Source: Amycolatopsis sp. 2-15
GTDB taxonomy: Bacteria > Actinomycetota > Actinomycetes > Mycobacteriales > Pseudonocardiaceae
Assembly: GCF_030285625.1 (NCBI RefSeq)
Contig: NZ_CP127294.1
Span: 4,102,001 to 4,166,000 of the forward strand
DNA length: 64,000 bases
Reading direction: 5' to 3'
A program made the position numbers and the translations under genes. Below are positions 17,471 through 31,931 of the stretch, piece after piece. Each line of letters starts with the position of its first letter. The stretch's first letter is position 1. Under the pieces are notes generated by a model. It was not told the DNA's origin, did no database searches, and saw only the letters and a program-made list of their open reading frames with translations.

Positions 17471-18571
17471 TCACGCCCCGCCGGCGAGCGGGAACACCGC
17501 GCGCACCACGTAGTCACCCGAACCATCGGGACCGACGCGCAGCGCGCCGCCGGCCAGCGTCACGCGCTCGCGCATGCCGATCACGCCGTAGCCCGCGCCG
17601 GGCAGGCCCGCCGAGGCGCCGAGCGCGTTGGCGACCTCGACCACGAGCTTGCCGCGGTCGAGCGACAGCCGGACGCGGATCGGCGCACCCGGTGCGTGTT
17701 TCGCCGCGTTGGTCAGCGCCTCCTGCACGATCCGGTACGCCGCCCGGCCCACCTTTTCCGGCACCTGCGGCAGCGGGTCGGGCACCTCGGTGTCGACGTC
17801 GGCGCCGGCCGCGGCGAGGTCGCCCGCCAGCTGCGCGACGCCGTCGAGCGTGGGGCTCGGCAGCGTCTTCGGCTCGTTCTCCTGCTCGCGCAGCACCCGC
17901 AGGATGTCGCGCAGCTCGGTGAGCGCGGCGGCGCTCGACTCGCGGATCACCTCGGCGAGGCGGGCGGTCTCCTCGTCGGGCGCGCGCACCGACAACGCGC
18001 CCGCCTGCAGTGCGACGATGCTCACGCGGTGGGCCACCACGTCGTGCATCTCGCGCGCGATCCGCCGGCGTTCGGCCGTCACGGCGCGTTCGGCGAGCAG
18101 GTCGCGTGTGCGTTCGGCCTGGTCGGCGCGGTCGTGCAGGGCGTCGACCAGCACGGCGCGCTGGTGCATCCACAGGCCCGCGAGCAGCGGCAGGAGCAGC
18201 GTCAGGGCCAGGACGAAGCCGACGACCTCCCAGCCCCGGAGATCGCTGGGCTGGTACGTGGCGAGGGCCACCACCAGGTCCGCGACCACAGCGACCGCTG
18301 CCGGCCACTTCGGCCCGCGAAGCGCGGCGACCGTGTACAGCGTGAAGATCGTGGCGAGCTGCGCGGGCGGGGCGAACCAGGCCAGCACCGCCATTGCCAG
18401 CATCGTGACCAGCGGGAACCGGCGCCGCAGCAGCAACAGCACCAGCACGGCCACGATCGTGAGCTGCCACAGGGCGGGCCGTGAGACCCCGTTCAGCGCC
18501 TCCAGCGCGAGCACACCCGCGACCGCGATCGCCAGGCAGGCGTCGAGAAGTAGCAGTCGCACGGCGATCAC
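17471..18571 (-). CDS. DesK/NarX-type two-component sensor histidine kinase
   Basis: 366 aa. About five hydrophobic helices in residues 1-150. Then a HisKA_3 dimerisation domain with the phosphorylated His in RRRIAREMHDVVAHRVSIVALQAG (about residue 175), and a HATPase_c domain (IVQEALTNAAKHAPGA; GAGYGVIGMRERVTLAGG). GTG start at 18571. Partner of the response regulator downstream. No periplasmic sensor domain is visible, suggesting a membrane-embedded signal. Confidence 0.9.
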   Translation of the reverse strand: MIAVRLLLLDACLAIAVAGVLALEALNGVSRPALWQLTIVAVLVLLLLRRRFPLVTMLAMAVLAWFAPPAQLATIFTLYTVAALRGPKWPAAVAVVADLVVALATYQPSDLRGWEVVGFVLALTLLLPLLAGLWMHQRAVLVDALHDRADQAERTRDLLAERAVTAERRRIAREMHDVVAHRVSIVALQAGALSVRAPDEETARLAEVIRESSAAALTELRDILRVLREQENEPKTLPSPTLDGVAQLAGDLAAAGADVDTEVPDPLPQVPEKVGRAAYRIVQEALTNAAKHAPGAPIRVRLSLDRGKLVVEVANALGASAGLPGAGYGVIGMRERVTLAGGALRVGPDGSGDYVVRAVFPLAGGA

Positions 18572-18647
18572 CGTACGACTTTCCGGTTAGCGCGTTCGAG
18601 CTGCCCGGCCGATGTGCGCGGGACGGAAGACTCGGCAGGCTGGGCGC

Positions 18648-20111
18648 ATGGCGAAAACGATCGTGAAGACCGCAGCGGTGGCAGGGCTCGCCGCGGTGCT
18701 GATGGCCGGCACCGGGAGCGCCGCCACGGCTGATTCCGCGTCACCCGGGGCGCTGAGCGCGGGTGAGCGGCTGTTCCCCGGCCTCGGCAACGGCGGCTAC
18801 GACGCGCGTGACTACGACGTCTCCCTCGACTACCGGCCGGGTGTCACCACGATGGACGCGGCGGTGACGATGCGCGCAGTCGCCACGCAGTCGCTGTCGT
18901 CCTTCGGGCTCGACTCCGCGGTGGCGGGGATCCACTCGGTCCAAGTCGACGGCAGGGCCGCGAAGTTCGCGACGCAGGGCGAAAAGCTGGTGATCACGCC
19001 CGCCCGCGCGCTGCGCAAGGGGGTGCCGTTCACCGTGCGGATCGCCTACGTGGCCGACCGGGCGAAGAGCCCGCAGTCACCCACGGGGCACCCGCTGCCA
19101 CCCGACCTCGCCGAGGCCATCGGCGTCTGGCAGAACACCCCGGACGGGTTCGCGGTGATGGGGCAGACCGATCGTGAGCACGTGGTCTTCCCGTCTGACG
19201 ACGTGCCGGGTGACCCGGCCACCTACACCTTGCGAATCACCACTCCGGCCGACGTGCAGGGTGTCGGCAGCGGCACGCTCGTCGGGAAGCACCGCGCCGG
19301 CGACCGCGTGACCTCGGTGTTCCGCGTCGACCGGCCCACGGCCACCGATGTCGTGCAGATGGCGGCCGGCCGCTTCACCGAGCTCGACCAGGTGGGTCCG
19401 CACGGACTGCCGGTGCGCAGCTACGTGACGAAGGCGGCGAAGCCGGCCGCGCTCGACACCGCCCGCAAGACCCCGGAGCTGATCGCGTGGCTGGAGCAGC
19501 GGCTGGGCCGCCCGTACCCGTACGCGAGCGCCGGCACCCTCGGCGTCGATCGCCTCTACGGCGGTGGCCTCGCCCTGGAGACCGCGGCGACGCCGACCTA
19601 CAGCGCCGAGGCCCTCGCGTACCCCGAGGAGGTGTCGACGATGGCGCACGAGCTCACACACGAGTACTTCGGCGACGCCGTGCCGGTGCGCCACTGGGAC
19701 GACATGTGGCTGAGTGAGGGCCACGCCACCTTCTACCAGGACCTCTACGACTCCGAGCACGGCGGGAAACCGTTCGACGACAAGGCGAAGTCCGGGTACG
19801 CCCAGAACAACGAGATCCTGAAGCAGAACGGCCCGGTCGCCCGGCAGAACTCCGCGTCGGGGGTCATGTTCGGCACGGATCTCGGCGGCAAGCTCACGCT
19901 GTACGCGCTGCGCAGCCTCGTCGGCCAGGCGATCTTCGACCGCATCGAGCGCACCTTCTTCGACGAATTCCAGGGCCGCGCGGCCTCGACGCAGGACTAC
20001 GTCGGCGTGGCCGAACGTGTCTCCGGGCGTGACCTCGGCACGTTTTTCCACGACTGGCTGTACACGGCCACGACCCCGGCGATGCCGGGCCACCCCGACT
20101 GGAAGGCGTGA
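18648..20111 (+). CDS. Secreted M1-family zinc aminopeptidase
   Basis: 487 aa. Signal peptide in residues 1-30 (KTAAVAGLAAVLMAGTGSAATA). Gluzincin motif HELTH at residues 334-338 with the third zinc ligand Glu357 in WLSEGHATF, exactly 18 residues later. GGGLALETA precedes it where M1 enzymes have GxMEN. Shorter than full four-domain M1 peptidases, as for secreted actinomycete forms. ATG at 18648 chosen to start the signal peptide. Divergent from the sensor kinase. Confidence 0.9.
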   Translation: MAKTIVKTAAVAGLAAVLMAGTGSAATADSASPGALSAGERLFPGLGNGGYDARDYDVSLDYRPGVTTMDAAVTMRAVATQSLSSFGLDSAVAGIHSVQVDGRAAKFATQGEKLVITPARALRKGVPFTVRIAYVADRAKSPQSPTGHPLPPDLAEAIGVWQNTPDGFAVMGQTDREHVVFPSDDVPGDPATYTLRITTPADVQGVGSGTLVGKHRAGDRVTSVFRVDRPTATDVVQMAAGRFTELDQVGPHGLPVRSYVTKAAKPAALDTARKTPELIAWLEQRLGRPYPYASAGTLGVDRLYGGGLALETAATPTYSAEALAYPEEVSTMAHELTHEYFGDAVPVRHWDDMWLSEGHATFYQDLYDSEHGGKPFDDKAKSGYAQNNEILKQNGPVARQNSASGVMFGTDLGGKLTLYALRSLVGQAIFDRIERTFFDEFQGRAASTQDYVGVAERVSGRDLGTFFHDWLYTATTPAMPGHPDWKA

Positions 20112-20228
20112 AGATGACCGGCGACCTGGACTGGTGAAGCGTCCTCAAGCGTGGCGGAGCGTAGGTGGCTGTTGCTACTCCCGGTGAACGTCACGTCGAT
20201 GTGAGGCGGCCGATGTGAGAATCGCGGT

Positions 20229-21137
20229 ATGGCTGAATTGGTGGCGGCATTGGACGTGGGCGGCACGACCGTGAAGGCGGCCCTGCTCGACGCGGACCTG
20301 AACGCGCTCGCGACGACCCGGGCGCCCACGGCGAAAAGCGCGGACGGCACGGCGCTGGCCGAGCAGGTGGCCGAGGTCGTTTCCTCGCTCGCGGAGCAGG
20401 CCGGCACGGGTTCGCCGGGCGCCGTCGGTGTCGTGGTGCCGGGCATCGTCGACGAACAGGCGCGCGTCGCCCGGTTCTCGGCCAACCTCGACTGGCGCGA
20501 CGTCCCGTTCGGTGACCTGCTGGAGAACCGGCTGGGGCTGCCGGTGGCGTTCGGCCACGACGTGAGCGCCGGTGGGCTGGCGGAGTTCCGCGTGGGCGCG
20601 GGGAAGGGCTGCACCGACGCGGCGTTCATCGCCGTCGGCACGGGGATCGCCGCCGCGTTGCTGCTCGACGGGCGTCTCTACCGGGCCCACGGGCTGGCCG
20701 GCGAGGTCGGCCACATCGACGTGGGCCACCGCATCGTCTGCGGCTGCGGCGCCACGGGCTGTCTCGAGGCGATCTCCTCGGCGTCGGCCATCGCGCGCCG
20801 CTACACCGAACGGACCGGCCGCCCGGCCGACGGCGCGCAGCCCGTGGTCGACGCCGCGCGCCACGGCGACGAAGCGGCGGTGGCCGTGGTCTCCGACGCG
20901 CTCGACGGCCTCGGCCACGGCCTGAAGACCCTGCTGACGCTGCTGGCGCCGGAGGTGATCGTGCTGGGCGGCGGGTTGTTCACCGCGGCCGACTACGTCC
21001 TTGATCCGGTGCGCGAGTACCTGGCTTCGGCGTTGACGTTCCAGCGCATGCCGGAACTGCGCGTGGCTTCGCTGGGTGACGAGGCCGGGCGGCTGGGCGC
21101 CGGCCTCCTGGCGCTGGATCGGCTCCACGACCGCTGA
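20229..21137 (+). CDS. ROK-family sugar kinase (glucokinase-like)
   Basis: 302 aa. N-terminal ATP phosphate motif VAALDVGGTTVKAALLD. The catalytic region GHDVSAGGLAEF has HD where NDAN is common. ROK signature GEVGHIDVGHRIVCGCGATGCLEAISSA, with the cysteines that bind structural zinc. No N-terminal DNA-binding domain, so a kinase and not a NagC/XylR repressor. Substrate (glucose or another hexose) cannot be fixed from sequence. Ends at a strong hairpin shared with gltD. Confidence 0.87.
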   Translation: MAELVAALDVGGTTVKAALLDADLNALATTRAPTAKSADGTALAEQVAEVVSSLAEQAGTGSPGAVGVVVPGIVDEQARVARFSANLDWRDVPFGDLLENRLGLPVAFGHDVSAGGLAEFRVGAGKGCTDAAFIAVGTGIAAALLLDGRLYRAHGLAGEVGHIDVGHRIVCGCGATGCLEAISSASAIARRYTERTGRPADGAQPVVDAARHGDEAAVAVVSDALDGLGHGLKTLLTLLAPEVIVLGGGLFTAADYVLDPVREYLASALTFQRMPELRVASLGDEAGRLGAGLLALDRLHDR

Positions 21138-21157
21138 CCGTTCGGTGGGGGAGGGGT

Positions 21158-21193
21158 CGTGGTGGGCGCAGCAACGCTGGTGCGCCCACCACG
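21158..21193. terminator. Bidirectional hairpin terminator between ROK kinase and gltD
   Basis: A perfect 13-bp inverted repeat (arm CGTGGTGGGCGCA, 21158-21170; complement 21181-21193) with a 10-nt loop lies between two convergent genes. There is no T-tract, as is common for GC-rich actinobacterial terminators. Confidence 0.7.
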
Positions 21194-21196
21194 GGG

Positions 21197-22640
21197 TCAC
21201 GCGATCGGCCGGTCCGTCGGCGCGATCGGAGCCGGGAGGAAGGCCCGGCCGGTGAGGAAGGCGTCGACGCCGGCGGCGCACGAGCGGCCCTCGGCGATGG
21301 CCCAGACGATCAGCGACTGGCCGCGGCCCATGTCGCCGGCGACGAAGACGTTGTCGACGCTCGTGCGGAAGTCCTTGTCGCGCGAGACGTTGCCGCGCTG
21401 GTCGAGGTCGACGCCGAGGTCCTCCAGCAGGCCCGAGCGCTGCGGGCCGACGAAACCCATCGCCAGCAGCACGAGCTGCGCGGGCAGCTCGGTGTCGGTG
21501 CCCTCGACGGGCACGAACTTGCCGCCCTCGTTGCGCACCTCGACCAGGCGAAGTGCGCGGACGCGGCCGTCGGCGTCGGCCAGGAACTCCTGCGTGTTCA
21601 CCGAGTACAGGCGCTCGCCGCCCTCCTCGTGGGCCGAGGTCACCCGGTAGATCATCGGGTACGTCGGCCACGGGTGGGCGTCCGAACGGGACTCCGGCGG
21701 CCGCGGCATGATCTCCAGCTGGGTGACGGAGCGAGCGCCCTGGCGATGCGCCGTGCCGACGCAGTCCGCGCCCGTGTCGCCGCCGCCGATGACCACGACG
21801 TCGAGGCCCTCGGCGGAGTACTCGACCTCGTCGAGGTCACCCGAGGCGACGCGGTTGGCCGGCGGCAGGAACTCCATCGCCTGCAGGATGCCGTCGTGCT
21901 CGCGCCCGTCGATCGGCAGGTCGCGCCACGCGGTCGCGCCGCCGGCGAGCACCACCGCGTCGTGGTTCGAGCGCAGTTCCTCGACGGTGACGTCCACGCC
22001 GACGTTCACCGACGTCCGGAACTCCGTGCCCTCGGCGCGCATCTGGTCGAGCCGGCGGTCGAGGCGGTGCTTCTCCATCTTGAACTCCGGGATGCCGAAG
22101 CGCAGCAGCCCGCCGATCTTCTCGGCCCGCTCGTAGACCACCACGCTGTGGCCCGCTCGCGTGAGCTGCTGCGCCGCGGCGAGCCCGGACGGCCCGGAGC
22201 CGACGACGGCGACCTTCTTGCCCGTCTTCGCCACCGGGATCTGCGGCGTGACCCAGCCTTCGGCGAAGGCCCGGTCGATGATGGAGATCTCGACGCGCTT
22301 GATCGTCACCGGGTCGTCGTTGATGCCGAGCACGCACGCGGTTTCGCACGGCGCCGGGCACAGCGTGCCGGTGAACTCCGGGAAGTTGTTGGTGGCGTGC
22401 AGCCGCTCGGCTGCCTCGCGCCAGTCTTCCCGCCACACCAGCGTGTTCCACTCGGGAATCAGGTTCCCGAGCGGACAGCCCTGGTGGCAGAACGGGATCC
22501 CGCAGTCCATGCACCGCCCGGCCTGCTTCTCCAGCTTGGTCGACGCGAAGTCCTCGTAGACCTCACGCCAGTCCATCAGCCGCAGATCGACCGGACGGCG
22601 CTTCGGTTCTTCCCGGGTGGTGGTCAGAAAGCCCTTGGGG

Positions 22641-22648
<8 letters not shown>
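21197..22648 (-). CDS. gltD: Glutamate synthase (NADPH) small subunit GltD
   Basis: 483 aa. N-terminal [4Fe-4S] region with Cys clusters ([17 protein letters not shown] about residues 47-63; [12 protein letters not shown]). Then FAD- and NADPH-binding Rossmann motifs ([33 protein letters not shown]). It passes electrons from NADPH to GltB in ammonium assimilation. Its start overlaps the gltB stop by 8 nt, so the subunits are translationally coupled. Length is normal. Confidence 0.96.
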
Positions 22649-27170
<4,522 letters not shown>

Positions 27171-27770
27171 GGCTGGCCGCCTCCCAAGGCGTTGGCGCGA
27201 CCGGTACTCACTCCATCGGGTGGTTCGACACTGAACCGGTTAACGAAGTGGTCCGGAACCGCGATGGTCAGTCGAGAAGGGGGGAACCGCCCATGAAACC
27301 GGCTCGGTCGACATCGACCGGGCTGCGGCAGGGCGGTTCCGGGTAAAGCCGCACGGCACTGGGCGGCCACAAGTTACGTCAGCGCCGCGTTCTTCGCCAG
27401 TGTTGCCTGACGATCGGCGCTGTTGCTCTCGTCGGTGCAGCAGTCCTTCGGTGGTGCAGCGGTTCGCTGCGGCTGCGCACGCGTGGATCGGTCAGCCTGT
27501 GTGGTGGGGGGCCGGCCGGGCGCGTGGTGTTACTCCCGGGTTCGCCGGGTCTTATGACGATAGTGTGAATTCGCTGTGTTCGACATATGTCGTTGCGCTC
27601 GGGTGGGAAATGCCACGCTTACGTTGACGGCCCCCGGGGTATGACCATATGTCGGGCCACGTCTCCCGACCACTGGTCAGTAGCCTCGCTGACCTGCGAA
27701 AACGCCTGCGCGGGTCGCGGCTTGTGCCACGGGCGGAGCTGGTTGACTGGACACATGAGGCGAACCGTCG
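27171..27770. other. 600-bp intergenic region between gltB and the IMPACT-family gene
   Basis: No convincing gene. It must hold the gltB promoter and that of the rightward gene. A perfect 12-bp palindrome CGACATATGTCG (27581-27592) and a second CATATGTCG half-site at 27646-27654 are the only symmetric elements noticed. No tRNA or riboswitch-like pattern was recognised. Confidence 0.5.
27581..27592. promoter_or_regulatory. CATATG-centred palindrome (possible operator)
   Basis: CGACATATGTCG is self-complementary over 12 bp and shares CATATGTCG with a second copy about 62 bp to the right. It stands out from its GC-rich surroundings. Role and bound protein unknown. Confidence 0.3.
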
Positions 27771-28397
27771 ATGGCTGATCGTTATCTCTCCGTGGCGAGC
27801 CCGGTACTGCATGAGATCGAAATCAAGCGCTCCCGGTTCCTCTGCGCGCTCGCTCCGGTGGCCGGCGAGGCCGCCGCGCGGGCCGTGATCGCGGCCCGGC
27901 GCAAGGCCGAACCGGCGGCGCGCCACCACTGCCACGCCTTCGTGCTCGGGGCGGACGGGCGCACCCAGCGCTCCAGCGACGACGGCGAACCCGCCGGCAC
28001 CGCGGGCGTCCCCATGCTGGAGGTGCTGCGCCGCCGCGGGGTGACCGACACGGTCGCCGTGGTGTCGCGTCACTTCGGCGGGGTGCTGCTCGGCGCGGGA
28101 GGTCTGATCCGCGCGTATGGACAGGCGGTGTCCGACGCGCTGGACGCCGCGTCCGTGGTCGAGTACCGGCGCCTGCTGCTTTTCGACGTCGAGGTGGACT
28201 ACACCCGCTCGGGCCGGCTGGAGAACGATCTGCGCGCTTCGGCGTACGTGCTGCACGGCACCCGATTCGAGGCGTCGGCGCACTTCGAGGTCGGCCTGGC
28301 TCCCGGCGAGGAACCGGCCTTCGCCGCCTGGCTCGCCGACGTGACCGGCGGGACGGCGGAGTCTGTCGAACTCGGGGAGGAATGGGTGCGTTCCTGA
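27771..28397 (+). CDS. IMPACT/YigZ family protein (UPF0029)
   Basis: 208 aa. The N-terminal UPF0029 domain has HHCHAFVLGADGRTQRSSDDGEPAGTAGVPML and VSRHFGGVLLGAGGLIRAYGQAV, the strongest family signatures. The C-terminal half (from about residue 140) is a ferredoxin-like DUF1949-type domain. Homologues are linked to translation-associated roles, but the bacterial function is not settled. ATG start with a weak GAGG upstream. Single gene, facing right. Confidence 0.9.
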   Translation: MADRYLSVASPVLHEIEIKRSRFLCALAPVAGEAAARAVIAARRKAEPAARHHCHAFVLGADGRTQRSSDDGEPAGTAGVPMLEVLRRRGVTDTVAVVSRHFGGVLLGAGGLIRAYGQAVSDALDAASVVEYRRLLLFDVEVDYTRSGRLENDLRASAYVLHGTRFEASAHFEVGLAPGEEPAFAAWLADVTGGTAESVELGEEWVRS

Positions 28398-28504
28398 CGG
28401 ACACCTCCAGCGCGGAACCCTCCCGTACGGAATCCTCCCGTGCAGAACCCGCCCGCACGCAACCGCAGTGGGGCGCCAGGAATCGCGCCCGGTGCGCGGC
28501 CGGC

Positions 28505-28798
28505 TCAGGCGGCTGTGACCGCTCCGGCGCGCGTGGCCTCGTTCAGGGCCGCCATCCCGGCCGCGGTCAGCGCGGCCAGCACCAGTTCGCCACACGGCCC
28601 TTCGGCCGCGGCCTCGATGAACCCGCGCCGCACGAGGCGACGGGTGGTGGCCTGGTCGCAGCAGCTCAACCCGTCGACGAACAGGTCTGGCTCGCAGCTG
28701 CAGCTGATCTCGGCCCGCCCCGACGCGACGGCTCTCAGGGTGGTCCGCTCGCGGTGGTTCAGCTCACTCGATTGCTGCTCTGACTGCGTATCCGACAT
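28505..28798 (-). CDS. Small Cys-containing protein of unknown function
   Basis: 97 aa. Start at 28798 (MSDTQSEQQSSELNHRERT) selected because AAGGAGG lies eight bases upstream; an in-frame ATG at 28879 would give 124 aa but has no such site. The central part has five cysteines in SCSCEPDLFVDGLSCCDQ and ends with GPCGEL, followed by an Ala-rich helix. The N-terminal HRERTTLRAVASG and QATTRRLVRRGFIE look like a winged-helix-type layout. No family recognised; metal binding by the Cys cluster is inference. Confidence 0.65.
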   Translation of the reverse strand: MSDTQSEQQSSELNHRERTTLRAVASGRAEISCSCEPDLFVDGLSCCDQATTRRLVRRGFIEAAAEGPCGELVLAALTAAGMAALNEATRAGAVTAA

Positions 28799-28953
28799 CG
28801 CGGTGCCTCCTTCCTTCGCTGTTCCAGTAGAACCCGGACCACCGACAGTTTCCGTCGCGACAGGCCCGATGTCGTGCATTTCACGTGTTCTCTGGGGTGA
28901 TGTCGAGATTTTTCGGGGTCCCCCTGTGCCGTCCCGAGGACGGCGTGTCTTGA

Positions 28954-31755
28954 ATGGAGGGCGTGCGAATCCTCAGCGACACCGCCACGCTGGCGCTCTA
29001 CACCACCGACGCGTCGAACTACCGCCACGTGCCGCTCGGCGTGGTGCTGCCGGAGACGGTGGACGAAGTGGTCGCCGCCGTCGCGGCGGCCCGGGAGCGC
29101 GGGGCGCCGCTGGTGCCGCGTGGCGGGGGCACGAGTGTCGCGGGGAACTCGTGCGGGCCGGGGATCGTGGTCGACACGTCACGGCACGTGCGCGGGGTCG
29201 AGTGGATCGATCCCGAAACGCGGCTCGCGCGCGTGGCGCCCGGCACGGTGCTCGACGACCTGCAGGCCGTCGCCGCGCCGCACGGGCTGCGGTTCGGGCC
29301 GGACCCGTCCACGCACAGCCGGTGCACGATCGGCGGCATGATCGGCAACAACGCCTGCGGTTCGCACTCCGTGGCGTGGGGCCGGACCGTCGACGTCGTG
29401 CGTGAGCTCGACGTGCTCCTGTACGACGGCACGCGGCTCACGATGGGGCCGACGTCACCGTCCGAAGTGGACGCACGGGCGGCGCGTCCGGGCACCGAGG
29501 GGCGGGTGTTCACCGAGCTGCGTTCGCTGGTGCGGGACAACCTCGCTTTGCTGCGCACGGAACTGTCGGCGTTCTCCCGGCGCGTGTCCGGCTACGGGCT
29601 GGAACACCTGTTGCCGGAGAACGGGTTCGATGTCGCCAAGGCGCTGGTCGGCAGCGAGGGCACGTGCGTGACGGTGCTGGGTGCGACCGTGGCGCTCGCC
29701 GAGCTGCCGAAGCACCGCGTGCTGGCGGTGCTGGGTTTTCCGTCCGACATCGACGCGGCCGACGCGGTGCCGGGGATCCTGCCGTGGTCGCCGCTGACCG
29801 TCGAGGGCGTGGACGCGGAGCTCGTCGCGATGCTGGAACCCGGGCGGGCGCAGGGACTTCCGCCCGGTGGGGCGTGGCTTTTCGTGGAGCTGGCCGGTTC
29901 GTCCCCGGCGGAAGCCGCTGCGCGAGCGCGGGAGCTGGCGGCTTCGCTGCGTGGTGCGCTCACGGGTTCGGTCGTGCTCGACGATCCCGCGGCGCAGCGC
30001 CGGCTGTGGCGGATCCGGGAGGAGGGCGCGGGGCTGGCCACGCGGCTGGCCGACGGCGCCGAGGCCTGGCCTGGCTGGGAAGACGCCGCGGTGCCGCCCG
30101 CGCGGCTCGGCTCGTACTTGCGGGCGTTCAAGGAGCTGATGCGTGAGCACGGCCGCCGCAGTGTGGTCTACGGCCACTACGGCGAGGGCTGTCTGCACCT
30201 GCGGCTCGACTTCGACCTGCTGTCGACGCCGGGGAAGGCGCAGTTCCGGAAGTTCCTGGAGCAGGCCGCGGATCTCGTCGCCGCGCACGGCGGCTCGCTC
30301 TCGGGGGAGCACGGCGACGGGCAGGCGCGTTCGGAGCTGCTGGGCCGCATGTACAGCCCCGAGATGATGGCGTTGTTCGCCCGGTTCAAGGGCATCTTCG
30401 ACCCGGCCGGCAGGATGAACCCCGGCATCATCGTGGACCCGCGGCCGGTGGACGCGGACCTGCGCGTGCGCCGCGCGCCGCTGGCCCTCGAAGACGTGAC
30501 GGTGCTCGGATATCCCGAGGACCGCGGCAGTTTCGGCCAGGCGATGCGGCGGTGTGTCGGTGTCGGGAAGTGCCGCAACACCAGCGGTGGTGGCGTGATG
30601 TGCCCGAGTTACCGCGCGACGCGCGAAGAACAACATTCCACGCGCGGACGCGCACATCTGCTGGCCGAAATGGTGAACGGCGAGGTGATCAAGGACGGCT
30701 GGGCGTCCGAGGAGGTCGCCGAGGCGCTCGACCTGTGCCTGTCGTGCAAGGGCTGCCTGTCCGACTGCCCGGTGGACGTCGACATGGCCACCTACAAGGC
30801 CGAGTTCCTGCACCAGCACTACCGCGGGCGGCGGCGCCCGGCGTCGCACTATTCGATGGGCTGGCTGCCGATGTGGCTGCGCGCGGTGTCGCTCGCGCCG
30901 CGCGTGGCGAACTTCTTCTCTCGCCGCCGCTGGGCCGCCGGGCCGCTGAAGCGGTTGGGTGGCATCGCGGCGGAACGCGACCTGCCTTCGTTCGCCACCG
31001 TGCCGTTCACGCGGGCCCGCCGCGACCTGCGCCGCTGGGCGACGGGCGAACGGCGGGTGGTGCTGTGGCCGGACTCGTTCAACAACTACCTCACGCCGGA
31101 CGTGCTCGAAGCCGCGACCGAGGTGCTCACGGCGGCCGGCTACGACGTGGTCCTGCCCGACCGCGGTGTCTGCTGTGGACTGACGTGGGTGTCGACGGGG
31201 CAGCTGGACATGGCGAAACGCGTGCTGCAGCGGACGTTGACCGTGCTGCGGCCGTATCTCGAAGCCGGCTACGAGGTGGCGGGCCTGGAACCGAGCTGCA
31301 CGGCGCTGTTCCGCGGCGACCTGGCGGCGCTGCTGCCCGGTGACCCCGTCGGCGAGCTGCTGGCTTCGCGGACGCGGACGTTCGCCGAACTGCTGGCCGA
31401 CGCACCGAAACCGCTGGAGGTGTCGCTCGACGTCGAGACGATCACTCAGGTCCACTGCCACCAGCACGCCGTGCTCGGCTTCGCCGCCGACGAAGCGGCC
31501 ATGGCCGCGGCGGGCGTGCGCAACACGACGCTGGACTCGGGGTGCTGCGGGCTGGCCGGGAACTTCGGGTTCGAGAAGGGGCACTACGACGTGTCCAAGG
31601 CCGTGGCGGAGGATCGCTTGCTGCCGGCCGTGCGGGAGGCCGCGGAGTCCACTGTGGTCTTGTCCGACGGGTTCAGCTGCCGGACGCAGATCGCGCAGGA
31701 GTCGGGCCGGCAGGCCGTGCACCTGGCGGAGCTGCTGCGGCGGGCGCTGCGTTAG
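28954..31755 (+). CDS. FAD-linked 2-hydroxyacid dehydrogenase with fused Fe-S subunit (YdiJ/GlcD-GlpC type)
   Basis: 933 aa. An N-terminal PCMH-type FAD domain (LVPRGGGTSVAGNSCGPGIV; CTIGGMIGNNACGSHSVAWG) and FAD-oxidase C domain (GHYGEGCLHLR; SGEHGDGQARSELL) are fused to two 4Fe-4S motifs (about residues 530-620: CVGVGKCRN..., CLSCKGCLSDCPVD). Two CCG domains follow (DRGVCCGLTW and DSGCCGLAGNFGFEKGHYDVS). Layout matches E. coli YdiJ, a D-2-hydroxyglutarate dehydrogenase; D-lactate is an alternative substrate. A GTG at 28963 is a possible alternative start. Confidence 0.87.
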   Translation: MEGVRILSDTATLALYTTDASNYRHVPLGVVLPETVDEVVAAVAAARERGAPLVPRGGGTSVAGNSCGPGIVVDTSRHVRGVEWIDPETRLARVAPGTVLDDLQAVAAPHGLRFGPDPSTHSRCTIGGMIGNNACGSHSVAWGRTVDVVRELDVLLYDGTRLTMGPTSPSEVDARAARPGTEGRVFTELRSLVRDNLALLRTELSAFSRRVSGYGLEHLLPENGFDVAKALVGSEGTCVTVLGATVALAELPKHRVLAVLGFPSDIDAADAVPGILPWSPLTVEGVDAELVAMLEPGRAQGLPPGGAWLFVELAGSSPAEAAARARELAASLRGALTGSVVLDDPAAQRRLWRIREEGAGLATRLADGAEAWPGWEDAAVPPARLGSYLRAFKELMREHGRRSVVYGHYGEGCLHLRLDFDLLSTPGKAQFRKFLEQAADLVAAHGGSLSGEHGDGQARSELLGRMYSPEMMALFARFKGIFDPAGRMNPGIIVDPRPVDADLRVRRAPLALEDVTVLGYPEDRGSFGQAMRRCVGVGKCRNTSGGGVMCPSYRATREEQHSTRGRAHLLAEMVNGEVIKDGWASEEVAEALDLCLSCKGCLSDCPVDVDMATYKAEFLHQHYRGRRRPASHYSMGWLPMWLRAVSLAPRVANFFSRRRWAAGPLKRLGGIAAERDLPSFATVPFTRARRDLRRWATGERRVVLWPDSFNNYLTPDVLEAATEVLTAAGYDVVLPDRGVCCGLTWVSTGQLDMAKRVLQRTLTVLRPYLEAGYEVAGLEPSCTALFRGDLAALLPGDPVGELLASRTRTFAELLADAPKPLEVSLDVETITQVHCHQHAVLGFAADEAAMAAAGVRNTTLDSGCCGLAGNFGFEKGHYDVSKAVAEDRLLPAVREAAESTVVLSDGFSCRTQIAQESGRQAVHLAELLRRALR

Positions 31756-31803
31756 GACTGTTCGCGAGAGCCACGATCGGGCAACACCGGCGGATTTATT
31801 CCG

Positions 31804-31848
31804 GCCGACGCCGAGGCGGTGACAGCCGGGCACGGTCTCGGCGTCGGC
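31804..31848. terminator. Hairpin downstream of the FAD/Fe-S dehydrogenase
   Basis: A 12-bp perfect stem (GCCGACGCCGAG at 31804-31815 with its complement at 31837-31848) and a 21-nt loop follow the dehydrogenase stop by about 50 nt. No T-tract, so a terminator role is probable but not certain. Confidence 0.45.
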
Positions 31849-31931
31849 GTCCTCGAACGGGGCCTGGACACGGGTTCACCTTTTACGCTCGCAAGGCCGG
31901 ATTCCTTGTCGCGAGCCAGAAGAAGGTACCC

